Below are positions 25,501 to 34,000 of a stretch of DNA of 53,874 nucleotides, piece after piece (positions within the stretch are counted from its first letter, which is position 1; the number at the start of each line of letters is the position of its first letter). The notes below the pieces were generated by a model. It was not told the origin of the DNA, made no database searches, and worked only from the letters and a program-made list of their open reading frames with translations. The position numbers were made by a program, and so were the translations under genes. The DNA is from JAGLQA01 sp023135565. GTDB lineage: Bacteria > Acidobacteriota > Aminicenantia > UBA2199. The stretch lies in the NCBI GenBank assembly GCA_030639305.1, contig DAOWCY010000017.1, positions 1-53,874 on the forward strand, in the 5' to 3' direction.

Positions 25501-28500
25501 CGGCGCAGACATTCAACCCGGCTCTTTTTTACAGTCCCCTACCCGGCTCAACAGCACATACGAAGCGCCCGCCACCCCACTTGAAGAGACGCTGAGTAAA
25601 CTGTGGCAGGGTATTTTCTTACTCCCCCGCATCGGCGTAGAGGATGATTTTTTCGAGTTGGGAGGCGATTCCTTGAAAGCCATAGGCGCAGCAGCAGCCA
25701 TTCACCGGGAATTGGACGTCAGGATACCTTTAGAGGAATTTTTTAAAACTCCCACTATAAGAGGGTTGGCCCGCTGTATCGAAGCAGCCGGTGCGGAGAG
25801 TTTCACAGCTATTCCCGCAGCGGAGAAGCAAGGGAGTTACCTGCTTTCTTCGGCCCAGGAGCGCTTATATGTCCTGCACCGGATGACGCCGGACATGGTG
25901 GTGTATAATCTCCCCGCGGTGGTTGTGCTGCAAGGCAGCCTCGATAAGGAGCGTCTCGAGAGCACGTTCAGGAAGTTAATCGTTAGACACGAGAGCCTGC
26001 GCACCTCTTTTTTCCTCGACGGCGAGATTGCCCGGCAGCGGGTGCACAACCCTGAAGAGATCGAATTCAAAATCGAGTTTGAAGAAAATCCCAAATTACA
26101 AAATACAAATTACAAGCAAATTACAAATAACAAATCCCAAATGAAAAGAGAAAAGGGGACAGGCAAAAAGATTAACAAAAAGATTATTAACAAAAGTTTT
26201 GATCAAACTTTTTCAAGCCCGCGGCGCGGGCAGCCTATAAGGGGCTTTCGAGTAACAGAAAAGCGTATCGCTCATGAAAAGTTTTGGGAGTCCAGAACCC
26301 TTTTTCAAAAGGGTTTTGGCCGCCGGAGGCAAAGTAATTTCATGGTAAAGAGAAAAGGGGACAGGCAAAAAGATTCTTTCCCTCATCATTCATCACTCAT
26401 AATTCATAATTCAGTTCTCAAATTCATACGTCCTTTCGATCTTTCCTGCGCGCCTCTCCTGCGCGTCGGTTTGATCGAAGTAGGCGAAACGGAACATATC
26501 TTGATGTTGGACATGCACCATATTATATCCGACGGCGTCTCCATCGCTGTATTTTCCCGGGAGTTTATGACTTTGTATGCCGGGCAGGAACTGCCTCTCT
26601 TAGGCATCCAGTATAAAGATTACGCCCTGTGGCAGAGAAGCGCCCTTCAGCAAGAGCTCATGGAAAAGCAGGAAGACTACTGGTTAGAGAGATTTGCCGG
26701 GGAAATCCCGGTGCTGGAACTGCCCACGGATTACCCGCGGCCAACTGTCCAGGATTTTGCAGGGGCTGTGGTCTATTTCCAGGTTGGACCGCAGGAGACA
26801 GCCGGGTTAAAAAAGATCGCCCGGGAACAGGAAGTCACCCTGTATATGGTTTTGCTGGCTCTTTTTAATGTGTTTTTGGCGAAGATAAGCGGAGCTGGGG
26901 ACATCATAGTCGGCACGCCCACAGCCGGACGCCGCCATGCCGATTTAGAACCCCTGATCGGCATGTTTGTCAACACTTTAGGCATCAGGAGTTATCCCCG
27001 CAGCCGGGAGACCTTTGCCGCTTTTTTACAGGAAGTAAAAACCGGTACGCTGGCGGCTTTTGAAAACCAGGAGTATCAATTTGAAGACCTGATCGAGAAA
27101 CTGTCTGTGAACCGGGATACCGGGCGGAATCCTTTATTCGATGTCATGTTTGTGCTGCAGAATGTAGACGCCGCGGCTGTAGAGATACCCGGGTTGACCT
27201 TAAGTCCCTATGAATATGAAAACCGCACCGCCAAGTTCGATCTCACTTTGCAGGCATTTGAAATCGAAGCGGGCTTGAAGTTTTCTTTGGAGTACGCGAC
27301 CGCCTTATTCGAAGCAGGGACAATCGAACGATTTATAAGTTATTTCCGGGAATTGGCGTCTGCCGTAATCGCAGCTCCCGGGGCAGAGATAGCCCTCTTA
27401 AATGTAATACCCGCTGCAGAGAAGCGCAGGATATTATTTGATTTTAACGACGTAAACAGCGATTACCCGGCGGATAAAACCATTGCCCGGGTATTTGCGG
27501 ACCAGGTAGAACGAACTCCCCACCGTACAGCCTTAGTCGGGCCTTCGGCCGATCCCGTCCAATTTCCCATGGAAACCGCCATCTCTCTCACCTACAGGCA
27601 GTTGGAACGCTGCGCCGAAGATCTGAGCCGCCGGTTGGCTGCCCGGGGAGTCGGTCCCGACGTTATCGTCGGGCTTTTGGTAGAGCGTTCCATAGAGAGG
27701 ATAGCAGCCATATTGGGCATATTAAAAGCAGGAGGCGCTTATTTACCCATAGACCCCGGTTGTCCCGCCCCCAGGAAGAGTTTTATGCTGCGGGACAGCG
27801 CCGCCGGGCTGCTGCTCACAACCCGCAGCCAATCTAAAGAAGTTGACCGGTTGGGCGATTGGCCCGGAGAAGTCTTTTTCTTAGATGCCCCGGTTGAGGC
27901 TAAAGTTGGCGCCGGGACTGAGGCGGCAGGCATCTCCTCCCCAGTTCCTGATTCGGCCAATATGTCCTATACTTCCGATAGGTCTGATTCATCTTCTTTG
28001 GCCTATGTAATTTACACCTCCGGCACCACCGGCGAACCCAAAGGCAGCCTGACCACCCAGGCCAATGTGCTGCGTTTAGTAAAAAACACTAAATATATCG
28101 ACCTCACTCCCACAGACAGGCTTTTGCAATTGTCCAATTATGTTTTTGACGGCTCGGTATTCGATATTTTCGGGACTTTGTTAAGCGGTTCGGCTTTGGT
28201 TTTAGCCGGACCGGGGGACGCCTCGGTAGTGGATCGTTTAGCTGCTTTGATCGAACGCCAGCGGATTAGCGTATTTCTTATCACCACCGCCTTGTTTAAT
28301 ACGCTGGTAGAACTGCGAATAGAGTGTTTAGCCGGCGTAAGAAAAGTGTTGTTCGGCGGTGAACGGGTATCCGTGGAGCATACCGGGAAAGCGCTCGAAT
28401 ATATGGGCAGAGGGCGCATCTTGCATGTGTATGGCCCCACAGAAACCACGGTGTTTGCGTCTTCTTACCCGGTTGATTTTATAGACGACGCAGCTATTAC

Positions 28501-30955
28501 CGTTCCTATCGGCGGGCCTACGGCCAATATGTCGCTCTATATTTTGGATAGAGATTTGCAGCCTGTTCCCATAGGCACAGCCGGTGAGATTTATATAGGC
28601 GGCAGCGTGGCTCGCGGTTATTTGAACCGGCCCGAATTAACAGCAGAGAAATTTATACAGTTTAATGGGTCGAATGGTGCAGCGCACCCACTCTCTAAAC
28701 TTCTCGCCGGACAGCCCTCCTCGAACCCCCATGACCAATTACCGATCACCACTCACTCCTCACCCTTCACTCTTTATAAAAGTGGGGACCTGGGACGCTG
28801 GCTGCCTGACGGCAGCATCGAATTCTTGGAAAGGATAGACAAGCAGGTCAAGCTGAGGGGGTTCAGGATCGAGTTGGGTGAGATAGAGAGCCGGTTAATC
28901 AAACACGAAAACATCAAAGAAACAGTGGTCACAGCAAAAGAGAGAAATGGAGAAACGTACCTCTGCGCCTACATCGTAACGCAAAACGCAGGGTCTTCGG
29001 CGCGGACCGGGGAGCAAGAAGCAGGGCTTGCGGCTGACAGCGGAGAAGTCCCATCTATTCCAGGCTGGCGGGAATATTTATCTAATCGACTGCCCGAATA
29101 TATGGTGCCCGCTTATTTTGTAGAGTTAGACAGGATGCCCTTAACCGCCAACGGCAAAATAGACCTCAAGGCGCTGCCTGAACCCGGGACAGTTCCCGAC
29201 CGGGACTATGCTGCTCCCGGCAATGAATTAGAGAAGAAGCTGGCAGCCATCTGGGCCGAAGTATTGAATATAGAACCTGGAGATTCCGGGCAGCCGGTTG
29301 TGGGCATAGACCATAATTTTTTCCATTTCGGCGGTCACTCCCTGAAAGCCACCATCCTGAGCAGCAGGATACACCGCGAACTAAATGTAGAAATCCCCCT
29401 GGCGGAGATTTTTAGAGCGCCCACCATCAGGGAATTGTCCCGCTATATAGCCGGAGCCGCCGAAACTCCTTTCTTTGCCATAGAAAAAGCTGCTGTCAAG
29501 CCTTTCTACCCGGTATCTTCGGCCCAGAAAAGGCTGTACATTATGCAGCAGCTCCAGGCGGCAAGCACTGCCTATAACCTGCCCAACATTTTATTATTGA
29601 CAGGTATCCTGGATAAAGAGCAGCTTGCAGGGACCTTCGAGAAGTTGATTGCCCGGCATGAAAGTTTACGCACATCTTTTCATATGGAGAGCGGCGAACC
29701 GGAGCAAAAGATACACCCCCCCGAAGAAATCGAATTCCAGGTGGAGTATTATGATGCAGCAGAGTTCGAGAAAAGGGATCACAAATCAAAAATTACAAAC
29801 AGCAGCAGAACGGGCGACTATGAAATCTCTAAAAGCGGGGCAGGAAGCATGGGGATGCAGGAATCCCCTCATGATTCATCATTCATAGTTCATAATTCAG
29901 TGCTTCGCTTCGTTCGTCCATTCGATCTATCGCAAGCGCCGCTGCTGCGGGTGGGTTTAATAAGATTACCCGGCACAGGCGCCCCTACTCATATTTTTAT
30001 GGTGGATATGCATCACATCATCTCGGACGGAACTTCTTTAAGCGTATTTATAAAGGAATTTATGGCGCTGCAAGCCGGGCAAGAGCTTCCCCTGCCCGGG
30101 CTGCAGTATAAAGACTTTTCCGAGTGGCAGAACCACAGGCGGGAAACAGGACTGCTCAAAGCCCAGGAAGAATATTGGGCCGCTCGATTTGCGGAACTGC
30201 CGCAGTTCAGTTTACCCTATGATTTTCCTGTTCCCAAAGAACCCGGTACAGCGGGCAATGCTGTAGATTTCCAGTTGAATGAAGCAGCGACCGCGGCTTT
30301 AAAGAACCTGGTCAGGGAGGAAGATGTTACCCTGTTTATGGCGCTGTTGGCCATCTACAATATTTTGTTATCCCGGGTAAGCGGCGAGGAAGATATCCCG
30401 GTTGGGACGCCGGTAGTGGGCCGCAGGCATGCCGATCTCCAGGAAACTATCGGCATGTTTGTCAATACCGTTGTGCTGCGAAATTTCCCCATGGGGAAGC
30501 AGGAATTCAGCCTTTTTCTGCGGGAATTAAAAGAGAATACCATAGCGGCTTTCGAGAACCAGGATTTCTTATTTGAAGACCTAATAGAGATAGCCGCGTC
30601 CGACAGCCCGCAGGGAGGTAATCCCCTGTTTGAGGCGGTATTTTCCATGCAGAACATCGACGTCCCTATGATAGAGATACCCGGGTTAAAATTAAGTCCC
30701 TACCCGGTGCCGGTAAGCATGGCCAAATTCAATATGATGCTCGTATGCAAAGACGAAGGGGGAATAATCTATTTTTCCATCGAATATAGGAAGAATTTGT
30801 TTAAAGAAGAGACGGTGAAGCGATTTATTCGTTATTTCAAGGAGATCCTTGCCGCGGTGACAAAAAACAAGCATGTAAAAATAGAAGATATAAAAATATC
30901 CCACCGTTTGCAAAGCACAAAAGCTAAAAAACAAGAATTCGATTTTAATTTTTAG
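22595..30955 (+). CDS. Hybrid PKS-NRPS P2: KS1-AT1-T2-C1-A2-T3-C2
   Basis: A 2786-aa protein starting with GTG, 5 bp after AGGAGG. KS1 (1-430) keeps its triad: TACSTS (Cys176), EAHGT (His312) and NIGH (His350). AT1 (about 540-870) has GYSFGEY (Ser666; His-to-Tyr before the Ser) and HALHS, suggesting malonyl. T2 has LGGDS (Ser1026). C1 has HHIISDG (His1308/1309). A2 has TSGTTGEPKG, FDGSVFDIF (Asp1852), YGPTE, KLRGFRIELGEIE and NGKID. T3 has FGGHS (Ser2249). C2 has HHIISDG (His2473/2474) and ends the protein. There is no ketoreductase, so the first ketide should stay a beta-ketone unless acted on in trans. The A2 pocket D-G-F-L-L-G-V-V-F-K is close to Ile/Val codes. C2 has no A domain after it and should act with A3 of P3. 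In-frame repeats sit in AT1, both C domains and A2. Confidence 0.92.
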   Translation: MLTGLEIAVIGMAGRFPGAGNLGDFWNNLKNGIESIHFFSDEELEAAGVDRELRDDPRYVKADGQMDGVEYFDAPFFEYTHWEARVLDPQIRLFHQCTYHALEDAGYNPETYKGLIGLYAGAGPNLEWEIRSFLSGIDGAAQEFAAVQLNDKDYLAARVSYRLNLRGPSFSLNTACSTSLVAIHLACQALLGGECDIALAGGVKVAFPRRYGYIYQEHLVSSPDGHCRAFDAAAQGAVGGEGVGVVVLKRLEDAAADRDRILALIKGSAINNDGKSKVGFTAPSIKGQAAVIKAAHKMAEVQPESISYMEAHGTATPLGDPVEVAAMKLAFGSDKRGFCAVGSVKTNIGHTDAAAGAAGFIKTVLALRHRKIPPSLHFETPNPKIDFENSPFYVVSQLTEWRPDPAAFPQTAASFRAGVSSFGIGGTNAHVILEEAPRDAAPAKSTEVFAGVPEARKDKSSLLLLSAATPTALDKMSENLAEFLKENPGVDPADAAYTLHVGRKAMKQRRMLICSQVDEAVKALFSPGSAPVRTASVQRENRPVVFMFPGLGSQYAGMAQGLYSEVPFFREEMERCFEISKNLGVDIKEILYPPAAAEQEPAKEGTAHSASHGSSSGAHGSSSSAHQAELIDRPGMAQPVIFAVEYALAKLLLSWGIEPYALIGYSFGEYAAACIAGVFSLEEALELIVTRGRLIEKLSPGAMLSVPLSKEELLPLLDDELFIAIDNGPTCVVSGETAVVEKFAAHMKKKKYLCLRVPASHALHSPLMEPIAAEYREKISRFKLKRPRLPFISNVSGGWMTNEDAVDPAYWVKHLQQTVRFADGVQELVKEPDALFIEVGPGRDLSAMMMRHVENNPGQDVFDMIRHPQKNTGDYPFLADRVGRLWLSGVDIDWDAFHAGEQRSRVGLPLYPFEKIPYWFEGDTVGLIRRLLSSLLSGDAGVKGLLQDEKLSAMLEQHMSKPLHEAAESGADIQPGSFLQSPTRLNSTYEAPATPLEETLSKLWQGIFLLPRIGVEDDFFELGGDSLKAIGAAAAIHRELDVRIPLEEFFKTPTIRGLARCIEAAGAESFTAIPAAEKQGSYLLSSAQERLYVLHRMTPDMVVYNLPAVVVLQGSLDKERLESTFRKLIVRHESLRTSFFLDGEIARQRVHNPEEIEFKIEFEENPKLQNTNYKQITNNKSQMKREKGTGKKINKKIINKSFDQTFSSPRRGQPIRGFRVTEKRIAHEKFWESRTLFQKGFGRRRQSNFMVKRKGDRQKDSFPHHSSLIIHNSVLKFIRPFDLSCAPLLRVGLIEVGETEHILMLDMHHIISDGVSIAVFSREFMTLYAGQELPLLGIQYKDYALWQRSALQQELMEKQEDYWLERFAGEIPVLELPTDYPRPTVQDFAGAVVYFQVGPQETAGLKKIAREQEVTLYMVLLALFNVFLAKISGAGDIIVGTPTAGRRHADLEPLIGMFVNTLGIRSYPRSRETFAAFLQEVKTGTLAAFENQEYQFEDLIEKLSVNRDTGRNPLFDVMFVLQNVDAAAVEIPGLTLSPYEYENRTAKFDLTLQAFEIEAGLKFSLEYATALFEAGTIERFISYFRELASAVIAAPGAEIALLNVIPAAEKRRILFDFNDVNSDYPADKTIARVFADQVERTPHRTALVGPSADPVQFPMETAISLTYRQLERCAEDLSRRLAARGVGPDVIVGLLVERSIERIAAILGILKAGGAYLPIDPGCPAPRKSFMLRDSAAGLLLTTRSQSKEVDRLGDWPGEVFFLDAPVEAKVGAGTEAAGISSPVPDSANMSYTSDRSDSSSLAYVIYTSGTTGEPKGSLTTQANVLRLVKNTKYIDLTPTDRLLQLSNYVFDGSVFDIFGTLLSGSALVLAGPGDASVVDRLAALIERQRISVFLITTALFNTLVELRIECLAGVRKVLFGGERVSVEHTGKALEYMGRGRILHVYGPTETTVFASSYPVDFIDDAAITVPIGGPTANMSLYILDRDLQPVPIGTAGEIYIGGSVARGYLNRPELTAEKFIQFNGSNGAAHPLSKLLAGQPSSNPHDQLPITTHSSPFTLYKSGDLGRWLPDGSIEFLERIDKQVKLRGFRIELGEIESRLIKHENIKETVVTAKERNGETYLCAYIVTQNAGSSARTGEQEAGLAADSGEVPSIPGWREYLSNRLPEYMVPAYFVELDRMPLTANGKIDLKALPEPGTVPDRDYAAPGNELEKKLAAIWAEVLNIEPGDSGQPVVGIDHNFFHFGGHSLKATILSSRIHRELNVEIPLAEIFRAPTIRELSRYIAGAAETPFFAIEKAAVKPFYPVSSAQKRLYIMQQLQAASTAYNLPNILLLTGILDKEQLAGTFEKLIARHESLRTSFHMESGEPEQKIHPPEEIEFQVEYYDAAEFEKRDHKSKITNSSRTGDYEISKSGAGSMGMQESPHDSSFIVHNSVLRFVRPFDLSQAPLLRVGLIRLPGTGAPTHIFMVDMHHIISDGTSLSVFIKEFMALQAGQELPLPGLQYKDFSEWQNHRRETGLLKAQEEYWAARFAELPQFSLPYDFPVPKEPGTAGNAVDFQLNEAATAALKNLVREEDVTLFMALLAIYNILLSRVSGEEDIPVGTPVVGRRHADLQETIGMFVNTVVLRNFPMGKQEFSLFLRELKENTIAAFENQDFLFEDLIEIAASDSPQGGNPLFEAVFSMQNIDVPMIEIPGLKLSPYPVPVSMAKFNMMLVCKDEGGIIYFSIEYRKNLFKEETVKRFIRYFKEILAAVTKNKHVKIEDIKISHRLQSTKAKKQEFDFNF
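24426..24467 (+). repeat. Two 21-bp tandem units in the AT1 domain
   Basis: CTCATGGCTCATCGTCCGGC units begin at 24426 and 24447 (one mismatch near the end), encoding an AHGSSS-type linker between YPPAAAEQEP and RPGMAQP of the acyltransferase. The equivalent place in AT2 is short and without repeats. Confidence 0.85.
26091..26145 (+). repeat. TTACAAA-type repeat block in the C1 domain
   Basis: Tandem AAATTACAAAATACAAAT-like units, in frame (KLQNTNYKQITN), in the loop after EEIEFKIEFEE. Confidence 0.85.
26152..26375 (+). repeat. Composite A/B element between GGGGACAGGC direct repeats, in the C1 domain
   Basis: An identical unit of at least 20 bp beginning AAAAGGGGACAGGCAAAAAG occurs at about 26151 and 26353. 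Between the copies lie a family A half (26187-26214, encoding NKSFDQTF) and a family B unit (26214-26334) with GCGGCGCGGGCAGCCTATAA and a CAGAACCC...GGGTTTTGG inverted repeat ending CCGCCGGAGGCAAAG. The whole insert keeps the C1 frame and lies between the two halves of the N-lobe, before KFIRPFDLS. Confidence 0.88.
26386..26415 (+). repeat. ATTCAT-type short tandem repeat
   Basis: CATTCATCACTCATAATTCA, just before the conserved FIRPFDLS of C1. A sister run at 29868-29900 sits at the same place in C2. Confidence 0.75.
27961..27995 (+). repeat. GATAGGTC/TATGTCCTAT-type repeat before A3 of A2
   Basis: TATGTCCTATACTTCCGATA then GGTCTGATTC, in frame (MSYTSDRSDSS), directly before the conserved LAYVIYTSG. 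A related run is at 49196-49235 in P4. Confidence 0.6.
28674..28775 (+). repeat. Repeat cluster in the A6-A7 loop of A2
   Basis: GGTGC-AGC-GCACC (28676-28688) with CACTCTCTAAACTTCT, matching the unit in A1, followed by CAATTACCGATCACCACTCA-type runs before LYKSGD. Confidence 0.75.
29778..29903 (+). repeat. Mixed repeat insert in the C2 domain
   Basis: A CACAAATCAAAAATTACAAA run, a stretch of unrelated coding sequence, and an ATTCATCATTCATAGTTCAT run (about 29873-29900). It occupies the same loop (after EEIEFQVEYY, before FVRPFDLS) as the larger insert in C1. Confidence 0.75.
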
Positions 30956-30968
30956 CTTATAAAATGTT

Positions 30969-30990
30969 GGCCGGTGGAGAAAAACCGGCC
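30969..30990 (+). other. Intercistronic hairpin before P3
   Basis: GGCCGGT (30969-30975) and ACCGGCC (30984-30990) form a 7-bp stem with an 8-nt loop, directly before the GGGAGG site (30991-30996) of P3. It could tune translation of P3 or protect the message end of P2. Confidence 0.5.
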
Positions 30991-31005
30991 GGGAGGTTAC
31001 GAACT

Positions 31006-34000
31006 ATGAAGCATAAAAGACCTGGAGACGAATTGATAGTGGCTGCCGAGCAAAATATAAAAGAGAAAGATTATTGGTTAAACCGGTTGGCAGGCGACCT
31101 GGAAAAAACAAGCTTTCCCCGTGATTTTAAGCGGGGCGAAAAAGAGGCCCGCGGGAACCGGGTGGAATTTCGTTTCAGCGGCGCTCTTTTTGCCGGTCTA
31201 AACAAGTTGAGCGGCGGGTCGGATTATGCTTTGAATGCGGTATTAACAGCCTGTACAGCGCTGCTGCTGCATAAATACAGCGGCAGTAACGACATTATTA
31301 CCGGCGCTCCGATCTACAAACAGGAGGAAGAAGGGGATTTTATCAACACAGCGCTGGCATTGAGGAGCAGGCTGGAAAAAAACATGACTTTTAAAGACCT
31401 GCTGCTCCAGGTGCGGCAGACTCTCAGTGAAGCCGCTGAGAACCAGGACTACCCCATCGAAATGTTGGCCCGACAATTAGATATCTCCTCTTCCGGCGGG
31501 GTTACCGGCGGGGCAGGTGAGTTCCCTTTATTCGATGTGGCGGTACTGTTGGAAAACATCCATGATAGGGATTGCATCAGCCATATCGAAACCGGGATAC
31601 TTTTCTCATTTTTAAAAAACGAAAGCGCAATTTCCGTAAAGATCGAGTTCGATGAATCGTCTTATAGTGTTTCCACTATCGAAAGGATTGCCGCCCATTA
31701 TGAATTTCTTTTGTCCGCTGCGCTTGCCTGCCCGGACGAAAAAATATCCGCCTTAAGCTTGCTCTCCGAGGAAGAGAAAAAACAACTGCTTTTTGATTTT
31801 AACGATACCGGCAGCGACTATCCAGGCCATAAAACCATCCATGAACTATTCGCGGAGCAGACGGGCCGCACCCCGGATAAGATAGCCGCAGTGGGTCTCC
31901 GGGCAGGTGAGGTATCACTCACCTACAGGCAATTAGACCGGGAAGCCGGTCTTTTGGCGCAGCGATTGGTGCGGCAGGGAGTGGCAGCCGAAACCGTCGT
32001 CGCGCTGTTGGTGGAGCGTTCGTTAGAGATGGTGGTGGGTTTCCTGGCCATATTAAAAGCAGGAGGCGCCTACCTGCCCATAGACACCGGTTATCCAGTA
32101 GAAAGGAAACGCTTCATGTTAAAGGACAGTAATGTGCCGCTGCTGCTTACCTGCGCAGACCTACAGGAAGAGGTAGAGCAGTTGGAAAACCCCGGTCTTA
32201 ACGTGATTCTTATCGACAGGCCGGGAAAAAACACAGCGGCCGGCGCAGTCCCGCAGTCCAAGAAAGAGGACGAAACCTCGCCGCATGAACAGGGAATCAG
32301 CGGCAGCCTGGCTTACATCATGTACACTTCCGGGTCTACGGGGATTCCCAAAGGCGTGATGGTAGAACATAAAAATGTAGTCAGGTTGGTGAAAAACACC
32401 GATTATGCAGAGCTTTCCGGCGAGACCAGGATTTTGCAGACCGGCGCCCCGGTATTCGATGCCACTACTTTCGAGGTTTGGGGAGCGCTGTTGAATGGCG
32501 GCGGACTGTATTTGGTGGATAAAGAAGTCATATTGGATGCCGGTAAGTTGGGTAAAGCCTTAAGTAAAAACAAGATTAACACATTGTGGCTCAGTTCTCC
32601 GCTGTTTAACCAGTTGATGCAGCAGGACAGCCGGATATTTTCTCCGCTGCGCTATTTGCTGGTGGGAGGCGATGTATTATCGCCCCGGTTCATCGACATG
32701 GTCAGGAAACAGCACCCGGATTTAAAGGTCATCAACGGTTACGGCCCAACTGAGAATACCACTTTTTCTACTACTTATTCGATAGATAGGGATTTCACGG
32801 CAGATATCCCCATCGGCAGGCCCATTGCCAATTCTACCGCTTATATCCTGGATAATAACGGCCGGACGCAGCCTATCGGGGTGTTCGGCGAGTTGTATGT
32901 AGGCGGGGACGGCGTTTCCCGCGGTTACCTCAACAACCCCGAACTGACCGCGGAAAAATTCGTGGGTGCGGCGCACCCACCCTCTGAGAACCACACCGCT
33001 CAACCTTCACCGATCACCAATCACCAATCACCACTAACTCTTTATCGTACCGGGGATAGGTGCCGCCGGCTGCCGGACGGCAATATTGCTTTTGCCGGGA
33101 GAATCGACCGGCAGGTGAAAATAAGGGGGTTCCGCGTCGAATTGGAAGAAATAGAAGCCCGGCTGTCGGCTTTTCCCGGGGTGGAAGAGGCGATTGTGCT
33201 GGTACGCGGCGATGAAGCCGCTGAAAAACACATCTGTGCTTACGTGGCGGCAGGAAACGGTCAAGAAGGAAGCGAAGCGCTTTCACCCGCGGGTTTACGG
33301 GAATATTTATCTCGCTTGCTGCCTGTTTATATGATACCTTCGTTTTTTGTTATATTGGATAAAATGCCCCTGAACCGGAACGGCAAAGTAGACCGCAAAG
33401 CCCTGCCCGATCCCGGTAAACGCCCGGCAGCGGGAGAATATACCGCTCCCCGGGACGAGACGGAGAAGAAACTGGCGGAAATATGGGCGGAAGTGTTAGG
33501 TTTGCCGCAGGCCGGTTTGCCCGGCATAGATGAAGATTTTTTTGAAATCGGCGGCCACTCTTTGAAGGCAACGAAGCTGGCTTACCAGGTTTACAAAGAT
33601 TTCGCAGTCAACTTAGAGTTAGGTGAAATTTTTAGCCGGCCCACTATAAGAGAGTTAGCCGGTGTCATAAAAGCCGCGGAAAAAAAGGAATATGTGGAAA
33701 TAGCGGCCGTAAAAGAGAGCGATTATTATGATTTGTCCTATGCCCAGCAGCGTTTGTGGATCATTTGCCAGTTCGAGGACGAATCCACGGCGTACAACCT
33801 GCCCGGCGCTTTCGTGGTTTCCGGTGATTTCGACCTTGCAGCTTTCGGCAGGGCGCTGCAGGACATGACCGACCGCCATGAAAGCCTGAGAACCCTGTTC
33901 GTCATTGTAGACAGCCAACCCAAACAAAAAATCCTTAAGAATCATACATTCCGCTTAGAACAGCAGGATCTGCGCTCTTTCGATGCAGAACCGGGCGAAG

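Noticed and set aside
30964..31005. Earlier ATG for P3
   Set aside because: No ribosome-binding site and located in a hairpin; GGGAGG fits the ATG at 31006.
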